Shown here: piece after piece, positions 1-11,519 of the stretch
Position numbering within the stretch: position 1 is the first letter of the stretch
How the letters are laid out: each line of letters starts with the position of its first letter
Source of the DNA: Rhipidocladum racemiflorum
Lineage: Eukaryota > Streptophyta > Magnoliopsida > Poales > Poaceae
Assembly: GCA_036346355.1 (NCBI GenBank)
Contig: CM070576.1
Coordinates: 53,677,712 to 53,741,711 of the forward strand
Reading direction: 5' to 3'
Length of the DNA: 64,000 nucleotides
Made by a program: the position numbers and the translations under genes
The notes under the pieces: generated by a model
What the model saw: only the letters and a program-made list of their open reading frames with translations
Told to the model about the DNA's origin: nothing
Databases searched by the model: none

Positions 1-450
1 GCCACGCGCCTCCTGCGCACGGACTAAAGTGGTCACCGTCGCGGTCTCGGTTGTGCCTACCATGCTATGGGGCACCTCAACCCCTACGGCCTGCGCTATA
101 CCGAGGAGCACCACGACCCCTTTGGTCGCCGTGACAAATGGTGGTCCGCTGACCATACCACAATAAGGCCGAGCATGACCTCGTCAGTGTCGATCATATC
201 ACACATGCCAATGGCAACGTTCCAATGCCAATGGCAACGTTCCAACCGGCGGTGTTGTAGAGGCAAGATGCGAAGAATCACCGTTTCCAAGTTCATGATG
301 GAGGCAAGTACGTTTAAGACATCATCGTTGTTCTGCGCCATTGGACTTACCGTGTTTGGGATGTGGCCGGTGATCCTCCTGCCTGCTGGCGACCTTTGTT
401 TGCCCGTGCTCAGTGGCCACCGCGCTCTTGGAGTAGAGCAGTGCCGAACG
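1..450 (-). mobile_element. Possible leader/internal start of a minus-strand retroelement, cut by window edge
   Basis: No gene is recognised here. If the candidate LTR at 451-765 is real, this stretch is the beginning of its internal region, read leftwards off the window edge. On the minus strand just beyond the LTR the sequence reads ACGTTCGGCAC, which resembles the ACGTTATCAGCAC following the 5' LTR of the copia element at 52927. A short minus-strand reading frame (341-96) shows no domain I know. Inference only. Confidence 0.3.
205..244. repeat. Tandem duplication of a 20-bp unit
   Basis: Two adjacent exact copies of ATGCCAATGGCAACGTTCCA occupy 205-224 and 225-244. This looks like a simple replication-slippage duplication. 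No function is suggested. Confidence 0.85.
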
Positions 451-765
451 TGTTGAAAGTAGAGTAGAAATTAAACTCGAGAATAGAATAGAGAATGATT
501 ATCTTCTTATTGCACATGGGTTTAAATATTTATACAAGTCAATGGGTGGAAGTTGATGATGTCCAAAAGACATCCATTCTTCAAAACACACCCATTCTAA
601 GAGTTGACGGTTAATCGCCTACTTTAACTTCTTATCAGGTCAACCACCTCCGGAGGTAGCCCTCGGCCAAGAGGTTGTAAGGCACAAGGACTTCTTCTTG
701 TCTACTGTTTGGTCCGTAACCACTACAAAACTAAATAAGTTACAGAAGGAAATGAACTGACAACA
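451..765 (-). mobile_element. Candidate small copia-type LTR
   Basis: The interval starts TGTTG and ends CAACA, as expected for an LTR. On the minus strand it carries a TATAAATA box (527-534) about 75 bp before its 3' end, followed by a CAATAAGAAG stretch, the usual layout of a short Ty1/copia LTR. No second LTR or target duplication can be seen because the element runs off the window. A sub-segment (about 640-730) also resembles 5390-5470, so a captured or duplicated host fragment is an alternative. Confidence 0.35.
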
Positions 766-950
766 GGTAGCCCTTCTTCAACATTTATGAATTATCAGGT
801 AGATATTAGTACTCACTATTTGTCCGCACATGTTCTGTTGGGTCCAAGATGATGTGCCCTTCCATCCATCTGTTCTAACAGAGCATAATATTTTTGAAAT
901 GATTTCCTTGCCAAATTGACATGTAAGCGTTCTAACCTTTACAAATATTA
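766..950. other. Downstream flank of the PPR gene, no gene seen
   Basis: AT-rich sequence between the candidate LTR and the MITE at 951. No reading frame or repeat is recognised. Part may be 3' untranslated sequence of the PPR gene interrupted by the MITE. Confidence 0.4.
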
Positions 951-1511
951 GAGCATCTCCAGCAGAGCCTCTAAACCTTAAATTAGGAAGTGTATTAAAA
1001 AAAATAGATCCAACAAGGCCCCAACTCAAACCCCTAAATTTGCCTCCTTAGCCCCAATTCCCAGGGACGCGAGCACAGCCCCTATTCGGGCCCCTAAATG
1101 AAACTGTTGTACGGTTATTTGATTGTGTAGACTATGCCAAGATTAACCATGACGCTAGTTTGATTGATTATATCAAGCATGAAGATTTAGGTATGCATAT
1201 ATTTGCATTTTTTTAGTAAAATTTTCATACTATGAAAATTTTAAATTTAAATTTGAAATATCGTGTTTTTAAATTGTAAATGTTAATATGCTTATGTTTT
1301 ATGTATTACAAATATTTTTGATTGAATTTTAGTAGTGTCAAATGAAGATTATACATAGCGGATATGTCAAAATAGGAGAAAAAGTAAAATAGAGACTGAG
1401 ATTTAGGGGCTGTTGCTAAACTTATGCTCTGAAAACAGGACCCTAAAAAATAGGGGGAGTCCCTAAATCCAAAATAGGGACCTTGTTTTAGGGCCCTTGC
1501 TGGAGATGCTC
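951..1511. mobile_element. MITE, GAGCATCTCCAGCA type (PIF/Harbinger-like)
   Basis: Terminal inverted repeats GAGCATCTCCAGCA (951-964) and its complement ending at 1511 bound a 561-bp AT-rich element. It has internal inverted segments (CCCTAAAT blocks near 1030 and 1460) and no coding capacity. The flanks are TTA on the left and TAA on the right, the A/T-rich trinucleotide typical of PIF/Harbinger targets. It sits just downstream of the PPR gene stop codon and so may lie in its 3' UTR. Confidence 0.75.
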
Positions 1512-1544
1512 TAAACAACACCATAACACCATTGACCCATCCTG

Positions 1545-4500
1545 TTAAGAACTACTTGTGCAAGTCTCCACCGTCTCCTCTTCATCGAGGAAGTCCAAGT
1601 GGTCACCATAATCATTTTCTGCTTCCAACCTTATCTCAGCAGATAGATCCATCTCTCCTAGGGATTTAAGACCTTTGATCAATGTTCTATATGTTATCCT
1701 GTCAGGTTCACTGTCCCATAGTTTCATTAGACGGAAGCAGTCCATTGTTAATTGTGTGAACTCAGCATCTAGGAGTGCCTTCAGAAGCAGATTGAAACCA
1801 TCAGTGTTGGGTTCCAATTGCTCCCTCTTCAGATATGAACACGCTTTGTTAACCTCGGACCGCAAACCTTTGCTGGCAAGCACTGTAATAAGATCAGCAT
1901 ACCACACCAACATAGGCTTGTACCAGTGCTCCTTCCGAATTTCCTCAAATACCTACAAGATATGACAACATCGAGAGGCATCTCACTGTGCATTTCTCAG
2001 TTCTGGACAAGAAGTTTCTGCTTGCCAGCACCATCTAGGAATCCAAGTACAGATAAGAATGAAGTAAAAACTAAACGAATAGCGAGTAAATTGCCATGTA
2101 AATTCCGAAAAAGCCATCTATCTATCTACCTATCTATTATCTTATTATTATATCAAAGTGAGCAAGGTTAGTCATCTTATCTAGAGCTGCTGGAATATTG
2201 CCACCGAAACCGTTCACTCTCAAAGGGTAGAAATTCTCGCGTTAATAGATAGAAAAATAGAAAGATCTATACCGTCGATTGTGGTGTGTCCAGATTATAA
2301 CGGCGCATATCAAATATAAATATACGATAAGTTTGTGAAGAATACAACTTCTGTATTGAATACAACTCTAACACAACTTCTGCTCACAAGGGGTATGGTA
2401 GATTCTAGCCTTCGCTCGCCGTGCGTACATGAAATTGAGTTTGAGAACCATTAACAATCCGACTGCATGATGGTTTGGTACAGGAGACAAGTCGATGTGG
2501 AGGTCTGAGTGCGAGCAGCAGAATAAGACATCAAAGATTTTACACTGTAAGCTTGTGGGCCACCAGGCTAGAGGCGCTATCAAGTTGGTGATGTTGAGAA
2601 GCGTCGACTGTCCGATCGGGAGCTGAGCTGCATGGTGGCCATCGTCTTGAGATACACTGAACAGGGGCAGCGACCTGAGGTCTGGACTCTGGACGGAATA
2701 TGCATGGAGCAGGAAACCAAACTCCGCTTCTCTTTCGTTAAGTGATTCATGGATTATTATGATTTGTTCAGATACACAGTTCCCTGTCCAGGTATGCAAG
2801 TTCCTTCCATCTCTATTTAATATCTCTATTTAATTTGATGGCTTACCTCTAAGATTGTCCATGTGCGCACTAACAAGGGGCTACTGACTATCAATGTGTC
2901 AGTAAAAGTTCAGCTGATGCTAATATTTTCAGATCAATTACTATATATTTGTCTCAATGCAAGTATGCTAACATATTGAATTGAGGAATTTGTTCTAAGT
3001 AGGGTCTACGAACTCAAGTTATTTGGGAAGAACTTCAACTTTTCCTATTAAAACATATGTGTTTATTTTTGAAAATACAATTGAGGATAATCAATTAGAG
3101 TTGATGTGTAGGAATTACATAGAAGCAACTTGGGAGGCTTATAGGGTGTGAGCCAAGCTATTTTTTTCAAGGATCATGCAACGTATTAGGCTCAAATAGA
3201 CATTATCATTCAATTGTGTTTCGTGACGATTTGTTTTGGCTTCAATTATCATTCAAATATTCTACTTAAAAGGACATAATCGAAAATATAAGATAGTTTA
3301 AACGTTGTATCCTTAACGATGCAATAAAAATTTGTAACAAATCTAGCCGCGCATTGCGTGCGCGGGCCACCATGCTAGATAAATTTGCTCAAATGGAGCA
3401 AAATTTCTACCAAAACATCAATTAAGTTTCCTCATGGTGTATTTTTTTTTAACGAACCTCAAGATGTACTTAGGCTACAAAGTTTTTTTTTATATAATTT
3501 GAATGTCTGTCTAATAGCAGTACCACACAAGCATCTCAAGGATAACTGAACGGCCAATAAAATAGACTCACCCTTAGGAAAAGAAATGAAACAGCTTGAT
3601 ATGGACAAACATCAATACCAAATATGAGAATGATTTGTACCAAATCTAGCCGTGCAAATGCATGGGCCACCTTGCTATTTTACCCAACATAATGGTTAAA
3701 GAGCAACAACAATAAACAAGATATTGGCAACCCAGTGCACTGCCAATGGATCTTTATTCATGCAAATTATACATGTGCATCATTCTTAATTTAGATATGT
3801 TAACACAGCCTTCCTATTTAAGATTCTTCTTGCAGAATGACACAAAGGACCATATTGTTAATTATGGTGACTCATATAAAATCTTTTAGGATTTGGAAAT
3901 GTGTGCTAGATGAATCATAATGGGATTAAGATTCCTATTTTCTTTCAGGTTAGGATTCTACTTGCTTTGAAGGACTAAGGGGACAATATAAACCTATGAG
4001 GTGGTCATGGAGAACCCAAGCAACCAAGAAACCATAAACCAACTCATCCAAAGCAAAGGGTGCATGAGAGGATTATCGGCTAAGTTATTATTCACCACTA
4101 GATTCTTGTATAGGGCAAGGATCAGAGGGTCCTAAAAGGTTCGTGAGGTTGTTAAAGAGCAACAACCCCTTGTACTCTTTTAAAGTTGTGCTTAAAGAAT
4201 TTGCCGTCGACTTTGCCAAATTCTCTCTCTCTCTCTCTCTCTTATCATGGTTGCTTCAACATCGTTATTTCAATTTTCTCTACGAGATTCATCTTCTTCG
4301 TTCTTGAGACCTTGCATGCTTGTGTTGTATCTCACAAAACTCTGATCCGATCCAGGGGGCTACTGCGTGTAAGGGTTATCAGAGTGTAACACATACCCAA
4401 TTATCCACATTCCACATTTCACAGGTTTATATCCCCCGGTACGCTTAACAAATGGCATCCATGGCACATCTGTTGCACCCGTCCAATGAAAAATCATTGG

Positions 4501-6109
4501 CTTGAATCAAAGTGGGCAAGAACTTAGACAATTGTGACTCTTAAGGGACTTGAGTAGCACGTCATACTATTTTCAAAGGATGGTAGGGATCTAAACCCAT
4601 CATCCACGAATAGCTTAAGTTTTCTCTAGTGATAAATTGGTGGATCAGACTAGAAATACAACGTATCCACCCTAATGCCCAGCAAGGTTATCGTATGGGC
4701 GGCCCACCATCCCCATCGACTAGGCGGAGCGCCAAGCAAGGTCGCCCTTGTTCGGCATCATCGAGGGGGCAAAACGGGCCTCGGTACCTAACAAATCAGA
4801 CCCGAAGGCCAACAAGACAGGAAACACAGCGCACACCTAGCAAGGGGGTCGACGTACCCCCTCGCACCATGCGAAGGGTCTTCGGAAGAGATAATATTAG
4901 CAACCCCTCGCACCTAGCAATTGAGGAAAGCAGCTTTTAAAAGCTGGAAGGTTAACAAACAGGAAACTTTTAATCTGGATTGTAATAATCTGGAGGTCAG
5001 ATTGTAGCAATCCCACAATCCACTCTGGATGAGCTTTCCTCAAATTTTTTTTTTTTTTTTTGCAAAAGACCATAATATTCATCCAACTTCAGTGAAAACT
5101 ACCCACCATTGCTTCTCACTATTCACGCAAACTTTTCAACCTATAATCGAGGGTACCACAAACTTTTGCCAAGCAGAAATAGCAATCCAAACACATTATA
5201 ATCTGGGTTGCCAAACAGCCATCAGCTTTTCAACCTCCAACTTTTACAATCCAGATTTTAAAAGCTGCTTTCTACAATCTCCAGCTGAAACAAACATGGT
5301 CTAAATAGGCCCTCTTGAGTACTGAACAAGGGGACACACGATTTTTTACAATAATATACATTCGCATAGCTGTGCCCTTCTCTTTCCTCAAGGACCTCAG
5401 GGTCGCCACCACCCTCGCAGATGGTGGAGATCAGAGGTCCTCCATTTTCTACTATTTGGTCTGTAGCCACAACAAAGGTTCATAAGACAGCAACAGTGAG
5501 TGCACACAGGGGTAGTCCACGAATGTGAAAATATTTTAGCTCAATCATTTTTGTTCTCAAAATTGGTTGTCTCCTTTAAGTTTCTTACTTTCTCACATAA
5601 AGATATACTAAAGTTTTACCAATCAGGCCTCAACATAAACTCATGAAAGGGTTAGGTATGGTTCAACCCCGTGCTCAAAATCTGCAGCTTTGGACAATTG
5701 ATACCATTTTGTATCAATCATCAACAATTGATTCACACAACTATACATGAAATTTCGCCTGACGTACGTCCCAACCCACTAGTAAAGAACACATAAATAA
5801 GGCTATTGGCTGTACCTGGAGTGCCAGGAGGGCCTCGCCCTGCGCCACGAGCTCGCGGAAGACGGCGACCATGTCGGCCTTCAGGAGCCGCCGCAGCTTG
5901 GGCTCAACCGCGACGGCGCCGGCTGCGGGGGCGCCTCGGAGGGCGGTGCGCTTGAGGGACTGCACGGCTTGGATGGCCTCGGTGCTGAGGTAGCGCCCGC
6001 GCTGCGTCGGCTTCCGGTTCTTGCTCCGGTCCCGCATCGTGATGGCGGCGGCGGCGGCGGAGGCAGGGGTTAGGCGGAGTGGGGAGAAGGCGACCGATGA
6101 AGAGAACAT
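1545..6109 (-). CDS. Short PPR protein, THA8 / At1g62350-like, two exons
   Basis: Predicted organellar RNA-binding pentatricopeptide repeat protein of 233 aa. Exon 1 is 6109-5816 (98 codons) and exon 2 is 1952-1545 (135 codons plus stop). The donor is CAG|GTACAG and the acceptor TTGTAG|GTATTT, both phase 0. Exon 1 gives an Ala/Ser-rich, weakly transit-peptide-like start, then MRDRSKNRKP, a basic stretch found in this family, and EAIQAVQSLKR. Exon 2 opens VFEEIRKEHWYKP and continues through PPR-like helical pairs (YADLITVLASKG, FNLLLKALLDAEF, YRTLIKGLKSLGE) to an acidic, Thr/Ser-rich tail. Family members such as THA8 act in plastid intron splicing or thylakoid biogenesis; the exact target here is unknown. 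An internal Met at codon 25 is an alternative start. The 3.86 kb intron is filled with repeats. Confidence 0.85.
3337..3377 (+). mobile_element. Helitron-like 3' terminus
   Basis: The sequence runs CTAGCCGCGCATTGCGTGCG, then CGGGCCACCATG, and ends CTAG (3374-3377). A GCGCATTGCGTGCGC hairpin lies about a dozen bases before CTAG, the arrangement expected at a Helitron 3' end (hairpin plus CTRR). The matching 5' end was not located. Confidence 0.5.
3632..3678 (+). mobile_element. Second, diverged copy of the same terminus
   Basis: The sequence CAAATCTAGCCGTGCAAATG, then CATGGGCCACCTTGCTA, repeats the 3337-3377 terminus with substitutions, and the terminal CTAG has become CTAT. Two related ends 300 bp apart suggest a truncated tandem insertion or nested copies. 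Confidence 0.4.
4221..4242. repeat. (TC)n microsatellite
   Basis: About eleven uninterrupted TC dinucleotides inside the PPR intron. Confidence 0.9.
4926..5312. mobile_element. MITE-like inverted repeat element
   Basis: GAAAGCAGCTTTTAAAAGC at 4926 is mirrored by TTTTAAAAGCTGCTTTC at 5257-5273. The right side continues to ACATGGTCTAAATAGGCC, a common end of grass MITEs. An A/T homopolymer lies in the middle (5046-5061). The outer left arm seems truncated and no clear target duplication is seen. Confidence 0.5.
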
Positions 6110-6901
6110 TGAGATTTAAGGCTTCAGAGTCGAGATTGAGGGGCAAGCCTGGCCGCGCCCCGCACGAAGTCCCGAGCCCCGCGGCAGCACGGAGTCGCCG
6201 CTCGCAGTCGCTGCAGCCGGGCGCCACGTTTCCTTGGCTGCAGGCCCTCGACGCGCGTGACGCTCTCCTGGCCGCGTCCCGCGGACGAAGTCGCCGACGT
6301 TCTCTCGCTCGGTTACCCAGCCTTTCTCTGCTCGTGTCGTGTGTGGGCAGTGCGGCGGCTCCGGCTGGTCCGCTCGTGTGGGACACCTCCACAGATGATA
6401 ATCATGTAACATGGGCCGTCATGGGCCCTTGTCGCTTCGCTTTGCAGCCCATGCCACCATATCCCCCAGCCCATCGTCTTCCTTCCATCCCCGTTCCCCT
6501 GAGCTCGGAGCTCCTGACCTCCCATGGCGGCCGACCAGGGCAAGCGCCGAGGTACTCTGGACAACCAGGGGCAGCTGCCCCGGCATGCCACCCTGCTGCC
6601 TCCGCCAACTTCTGCATGGCTGCTTCTGCGACGGGGCTGGGGTTGCGGTAGTTTTGGATGGGGTGCGAAGGAGAGAGAGAAAAAAGGTCGTACAAGATTT
6701 TATTGATCGAAACCGAAGACAATCCAGACTCACAAGGCTCAACAGTCAAACATTATTGTCAATCGAAGCTAACTGAACGGCACAACAAGAAGTTCTGCAC
6801 TTGGTTGGATGCCAAAATTCGGACGCTTTTGCCGCTGGAATTCCTGATCAGATGAACATGATGAAAAATAGCGCAGATGAAAGTACAGAGGATGATACTC
6901 T
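6110..6901. other. Upstream region of the PPR gene and spacer
   Basis: The GC-rich DNA at 6110-6650 is the probable promoter and 5' UTR of the minus-strand PPR gene. The long open stretches on both strands here reflect high GC content and overlap each other, so none is annotated as coding. From 6650 the sequence becomes AT-rich without recognisable features. Confidence 0.5.
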
Positions 6902-7286
6902 GGCCATGTTTGGATGGACTAAAACTAATTGTTAGCTGGCTAATAGCTAGAGCTAATTGTTAGCCAGCTAATAATTAGTCCATCTAAAATTAGCCTGAAA
7001 TTTGTTTGAATCTGACTAATGGTTAGGCTAATTTCTTAGAAAAGTCATGTCTGCCCCCCTCATAATAGGTGAGGAAATGAGGATAAGGCAAGCGCGAGGG
7101 TATTTCAGACTTTTCCTAGCGTGTTACATGCTATTAGCCCAAATTAGCTCATCTCCACCAACTAATGGACTAATTGTTAGCTAAAGGGTTGGCTAAAAAT
7201 TAGACCACCTATTAGTCTTCCTGTTTGGATAGACTGGAACTAATTTTTAGCCAACTAACAATTAGTCCAGGGATCCAAACATGGCC
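6902..7286. mobile_element. MITE with GGCCATGTTTGGAT termini
   Basis: GGCCATGTTTGGATGGACTA at the left is matched by the inverted sequence ending ATCCAAACATGGCC at 7286. Subterminal CTAATTGTTAGC/GCTAACAATTAG blocks are repeated. The direct trinucleotide TCT flanks both ends (6899-6901 and 7287-7289). It is 385 bp and non-coding, in the spacer between the PPR gene promoter and the 3' end of the dioxygenase gene. Confidence 0.8.
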
Positions 7287-7604
7287 TCTACCGGATGGAT
7301 TGAAATCGTTTGCTTCTTATTTTGGTAATTGGGTTGATGGCAAAATGTAATTTTGTTATCCTCTTATATTTGAGTTGATTGGAATTGGTGTGTTAAAAAG
7401 TACTGGTTAGGAGAGTTACACAAAAGACTTTGTTATATGGACTGTAATCATATTTGTCGGTTTTAGTAATGAAGCTGGGACATAAGTCTTTGATGTCCTT
7501 TTGATTAATGATGTTCTTTTGATCTAATAAGCTGAACGGCTCAACAGTACACTTTCCATCGACAGCTCCCAATCCCCAGCCCCACCACCAGCCATCCGGC
7601 CACG
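7287..7604. other. Downstream flank (3' UTR region) of the dioxygenase gene
   Basis: AT-rich sequence immediately 3' of the minus-strand dioxygenase stop codon. No gene or repeat is recognised. It probably includes the 3' UTR. Confidence 0.4.
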
Positions 7605-8670
7605 TCACGCCGCCATCCGCGCGAGCGCCTCGCCGGCGCGCTCGCCGGTGGACAGCCGGAGCCTCCGGTAGTCGTCGTAGTTGAACGCCTTAAACCGGCG
7701 CGGGTGCTCCGCGTCCACGAACGCCTCCGGCGCGCACACCCTGTCGTCCTTGGGCGCGAGCAGAAACATAGCGATCGAGATGCGCGGCGCCGCCGCCACG
7801 CACTGCACCCGGTGCTTCACGTTGTGCAGCCTCCCGTTGCTCCACGCCTGAAACGGGGTTGATGAGAGGACCGGACTAGTAAACTGAGCGAATTTGCCAA
7901 TAATCAATTCCACTGAAAATGATGGTACCGTGCCGACGTCGCCGATGTTGACGAGGAACGAGCCGGGGAGGGGGTCCACGGGGACGAATTCGCCGGTGGC
8001 GGGGTCCAGCACCTCGAGGCCGCCGACGCACTCGTCCTCCTGGAGCACGGTGAGGAAGCCGGAGTCCGTGTGGATCTGCACGCCGGGGGATCCCACGGTG
8101 TCTTGCGTGTAGTTGTACCTGTTCATGCGGAACTGGCACGGCCAGTCCTGGAACGAGTGGCCCTGCAGCCCCAGGCTCGAGGCCACCTTGCCGGCGACGT
8201 CGACGATCAGCTCGTGCATCCTCTCGGCGTAGCTCTTGACGGTCTCCCTGCGCCAGATTGTGTTCCTTAAGGTCAAATCTTAAGGATCCCAGCTCCCGAG
8301 GGGAGCAAGAAAGATGCAGTTTTTTCATCCCTCACCGGACGTGGGGCGGCGCGTCGAGGCGCGCGCAGAAGGCGTCGACGTCGGCGGCGGCGGCGGCGTC
8401 GCAGAGGCCGAAGGCCTCGTAGAGCGGGTTGGCAGGGCTGGGCGCGACGTAGCCGCTGCCGGCGATGATGTCGGTGTTGCGGCGCTTGGCGTCGTCCGGG
8501 AGGTCGAAGAGCGCGCGCACGGCGGCCTTCATCTCGGCCTGGAGCTGCGCGGGCACGCCGTGGCCGGCCACGCGGAAGCACCCCAGCCGCTCGCACGAGC
8601 CCCGCAGCCGCGCCGACTCCTGCGGCCGCGCTCCGGCGAGCCGCAGGTCGATCACCGGGATCTCCGCCAT
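7605..8670 (-). CDS. DAO: 2-oxoglutarate/Fe(II) dioxygenase, DAO (auxin oxidase) type
   Basis: Encodes a soluble 298-aa 2OG-dependent dioxygenase very like rice DAO, which oxidises indole-3-acetic acid to 2-oxoindole-3-acetic acid. The exons are 8670-8336, 8247-7929 and 7847-7605; their sum is in frame and 298 codons is, as I recall, the length of rice DAO. The N-terminal DIOX_N domain starts MAEIPVIDLR. The catalytic domain has the iron ligands H171 and D173 (HTDSG) and H230 (VKHRV), and the 2OG-binding pair R240/S242 (PRIS). The 88-bp first intron and the 81-bp second intron are GT-AG; reading frames that run through them are artefacts. The start codon is the first Met and fits the family N-terminus. 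No catalytic residue is missing, so the gene looks intact. Related 2OGDs are the main alternative identity, but whole-length similarity favours DAO. Confidence 0.93.
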
Positions 8671-8730
8671 CTTGTCGCGGCTTTCTTGGGCTCACGAGAC
8701 GCAGCGCACGGATCCGATCCGGTTGTGTTG

Positions 8731-8760
8731 CGTATTTAGACGTGGTCTTTCGTATTTAGA
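8731..8760 (-). promoter_or_regulatory. Candidate core promoter of the DAO-like gene
   Basis: CGTATTTAGA occurs twice, 20 bp apart (8731-8740 and 8751-8760). On the minus strand each reads TCTAAATACG, a TATA-like element 60-90 bp upstream of the DAO start codon. No transcription start site can be proven. Confidence 0.35.
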
Positions 8761-10999
8761 GGCGGGCCGTGAAAGCGACGCAGGGGGCAGCGCGGCGTGT
8801 CGCGCACTCGCGTCGCGGCTTGTCGGGGGAATGGCGCCGAGGCTTGTAGCAGGAAGCGAAGAACTAGTTGCCCGTGTCGCCGGTTTGGTGAGACAATCGC
8901 TCGACACACGGAAGTTTTTCCGTCAAACGCTGCTTTGCCATCACGTGCGTCGTAGACCAGCAGATCATGTAGATAGCATTAGCAATCGACACGCAGTACA
9001 TGTAGATCATGGCAAGTGAAATTGCTCAAAGGTGGAGTCCAATCCACTGAGTTTATTGTACAGTTTGGATTTCGGAATGAAGGTCATCATCTCTCGCAAC
9101 AATGAACGAGCCAGTCGTTCAGTACTATATTATTCGGCACGATTTTTTCCTTTTTGGTCGCGGCAAGTTTTGGTAGCCTGTAGTTTTGTCTCTTCCGAGG
9201 ATAGAGAAGAAATGACATCAACTTCTTCACCGAATTTTTTTTAAATAATACATTTTTAACGTACAACTACAGAAAAATACGTTGAACAATAATTACATAA
9301 ATATATATTTATCGTAAATTCATGTGATACAAGCTTTCCACTGGTCGGTCACCAATACATCTAAATGAATTTTTATTTAGCAAATATTTTTATCGATTCA
9401 TCTGGCCGGAAGGCATCTATCGAGGTATATTTGTCTAATTTTTTTAAAAGTATTTTTTGTAATTTTATTTAGAAATTGTATTATTATTATTTTAAAAAAA
9501 TCCTTCTTCACTGACATGGAGACATCAAGATCGGATATAGTCCCCGAACAGACAACTTTCAGCATGCTGCAATGATGTTGGCTCGTATTAGAGAGATGGT
9601 GCGCAGCTCCTGGACGCAAATGTGCGTTCGGTGCTCAATCCATGTGCGCGGCAAGGTTCAAAATCTCAACAAAATTTTAAAAATTTCGATCGAGATGTCG
9701 GATTTCGGATCCCGAGATATTAAATCTCGAGCGGATAAAAAAATTTGAAAAAAAAATTCAAATCTCGGTGATTTCGGCCAAAATCTTGATGATATTGATC
9801 GGATTTCAATTTTTGGCGGGATTTGATTGGATTTAGGGTCAAAACCATCCACAAAAAATTTTGAGGTGTTTTTAACCATTTTTCGATCGGTTTAATTTGA
9901 GGTGCATATGTTATGTGAAAATCTCGACATTAGAAACAATTTGAGGTTCACATGCTCATACCTGTACACATTAGTGCATTGATGTTATACTTGAAGCAAG
10001 TACAAACTTCTACTAAATCTTTTGAAATGCTTTTTTAGTCACTGTAATATTGGTTTTGTATAAATATCTATATGTGTTTTGCTTTGACCAAATTGTGACA
10101 TCTTCCTTGAACCTTTAATTTGCAGGATGTCTAAAGTTAGCAAACATTGCTTTGTAACTTATGTTTAATGATAGATAGAAACACATTTTAAACACAGGCC
10201 ACACAACAAAGACTTTGTACCAATATTTCTAAATGCAGAAAACTTCATATGGATCACTTGAACCGAAAATTGAAAACACAAATCCATTTGCGATCTTTAG
10301 ATAGTTCAATCCTAAGGAATTTCAATTCCTTCACAGTAATAGTTCCAAACCCAACCTACCACAATGGTAGTAGCAAGCGAAATTACATAAGGTGATAAAT
10401 AGCGACTAAAAATGTTGCAACAAAGATTACTCAAGCACCACCTATAAGTCTAGCACACACATACAGAAGTTTTAAAACATGGCAACTACATCCCGCTCTT
10501 CTAAAATGGACACCTAGAAATTATTAACTAGGAGTACATATACAAGCCCAATATAACTTCACAAGCACAACTTAAGAATACCACAAGCCCAATATGTTGC
10601 ATTACAATACATTGGAACATATAGAAAACTTTTCAAATGATTTGAACTTCATTTGTTACATTTGAAAAATCAAAAATAGGATTTAAATAACATTTTTATC
10701 ACGATATTACCACTTGCACAATTTTTAAAAATTCCACAAACTTGATCATCATCTAAATTGTTTATGAAAATATTATTAATACGTAAGAATCATCTAGAAA
10801 AAATTTTAAAATTTTTTAACGTGTTTTCGACGATTTGTAAGTAACTTTTTTTAAACCAGATATGCAGGTGTGTTCCGCTATTAATGTGGTCACCACATGA
10901 GGTGGAGCCAAGGAGGACAACCTCGCAATTTCACGTAAGTGTTGGAGAAAGAGATTCTTTTTTTTTTGCGACGATGAAGAATGAGATGTAGTGTACTAT
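8761..10999. other. Intergenic region upstream of DAO, AT-rich from about 9.2 kb
   Basis: GC-rich up to about 9030, then AT-rich. The stretch 9655-9900 is full of TCTCGA/TCGAGA and AAATTTC words (for example TTTCGATCGAGAT) and looks like an old transposon remnant, but I cannot classify it. No coding exon is supported between 8671 and 10999. Confidence 0.5.
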
Positions 11000-11413
11000 G
11001 GCCCTATTTGTTTCGGCTTTTTCATCGGCTTAAAAGCCAAAAAACCTAAGCCGAAACAAACGACTGGCTTTTAAGCCGGGCTTAAAAAAAGCCAAAAGCC
11101 CCTGTATAACTATAAGCCAAAAGCCAGACAAGAGGAGCTTTTTTGGGCTTTTTTGAATGAAATAACCCTTTGCCACTAAAAGTCACCAAAATTACCCATC
11201 AAATGCCATTATATATAAATTGAGAATTCCTCCACCATCTTATTTAGGGTATTTTAGACTTTTCATCTATAAGCTGTACCATCTAACCCATTAATAAGCC
11301 AGAATACCAAACAACATGTCTTGGCTTAAAAGCAGACGACTTAAAAGCTCATTAAGCCAAAAAGCTAACTTTAAAGCAAAAGCCAAAAAGCCTAAGCCGA
11401 AACAAACAGGGCC
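11000..11413. mobile_element. MITE with GGCCCTRTTTGTTTCGGCTT termini
   Basis: The left end GGCCCTATTTGTTTCGGCTT is mirrored by AAGCCGAAACAAACAGGGCC at 11413, and the trinucleotide TAT flanks both ends (10997-10999 and 11414-11416). The interior repeats AAAAGCC/GGCTTTT many times. It is 414 bp and non-coding. A partial relative lies at 12497-12740. Confidence 0.85.
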
Positions 11414-11519
11414 TATGTATGAACGTATGAGGTACGAATACGATCCAGGGAGACGGCCGTGCTAGCCTGGCGATCCCAAGGATCCGGAACTAGAAGGGCT
11501 ATGCGGTGTTCATAGGGAG

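Larger units (their letters stand above)
1953..5815 (-). other. Long intron of the PPR gene, rich in transposon debris
   Basis: This single intron separates the two PPR exons. It contains Helitron-like 3' termini (about 3337-3377 and 3632-3678), a TATC microsatellite (about 2116-2140), a TC microsatellite (4221-4242), a MITE-like inverted repeat (4926-5312), and otherwise AT-rich unclassified DNA. The minus-strand open stretch 2799-2368 shows no recognisable domain and I do not call it a gene. Confidence 0.75.

Noticed and set aside
2368..2799. 143-codon minus-strand frame inside the PPR intron
   Set aside because: No recognised domain, and it lies in an intron between two well-supported exons. 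Could be captured sequence, but unsupported.
6079..6749. Several overlapping open frames on both strands upstream of the PPR gene
   Set aside because: High GC content makes stop codons rare. The frames overlap one another on both strands and have no domain or family-like composition.
8273..8739. Open frames overlapping DAO exon 1 in other frames and on the plus strand
   Set aside because: They are shadows of the GC-rich DAO exon, which has clear family motifs.
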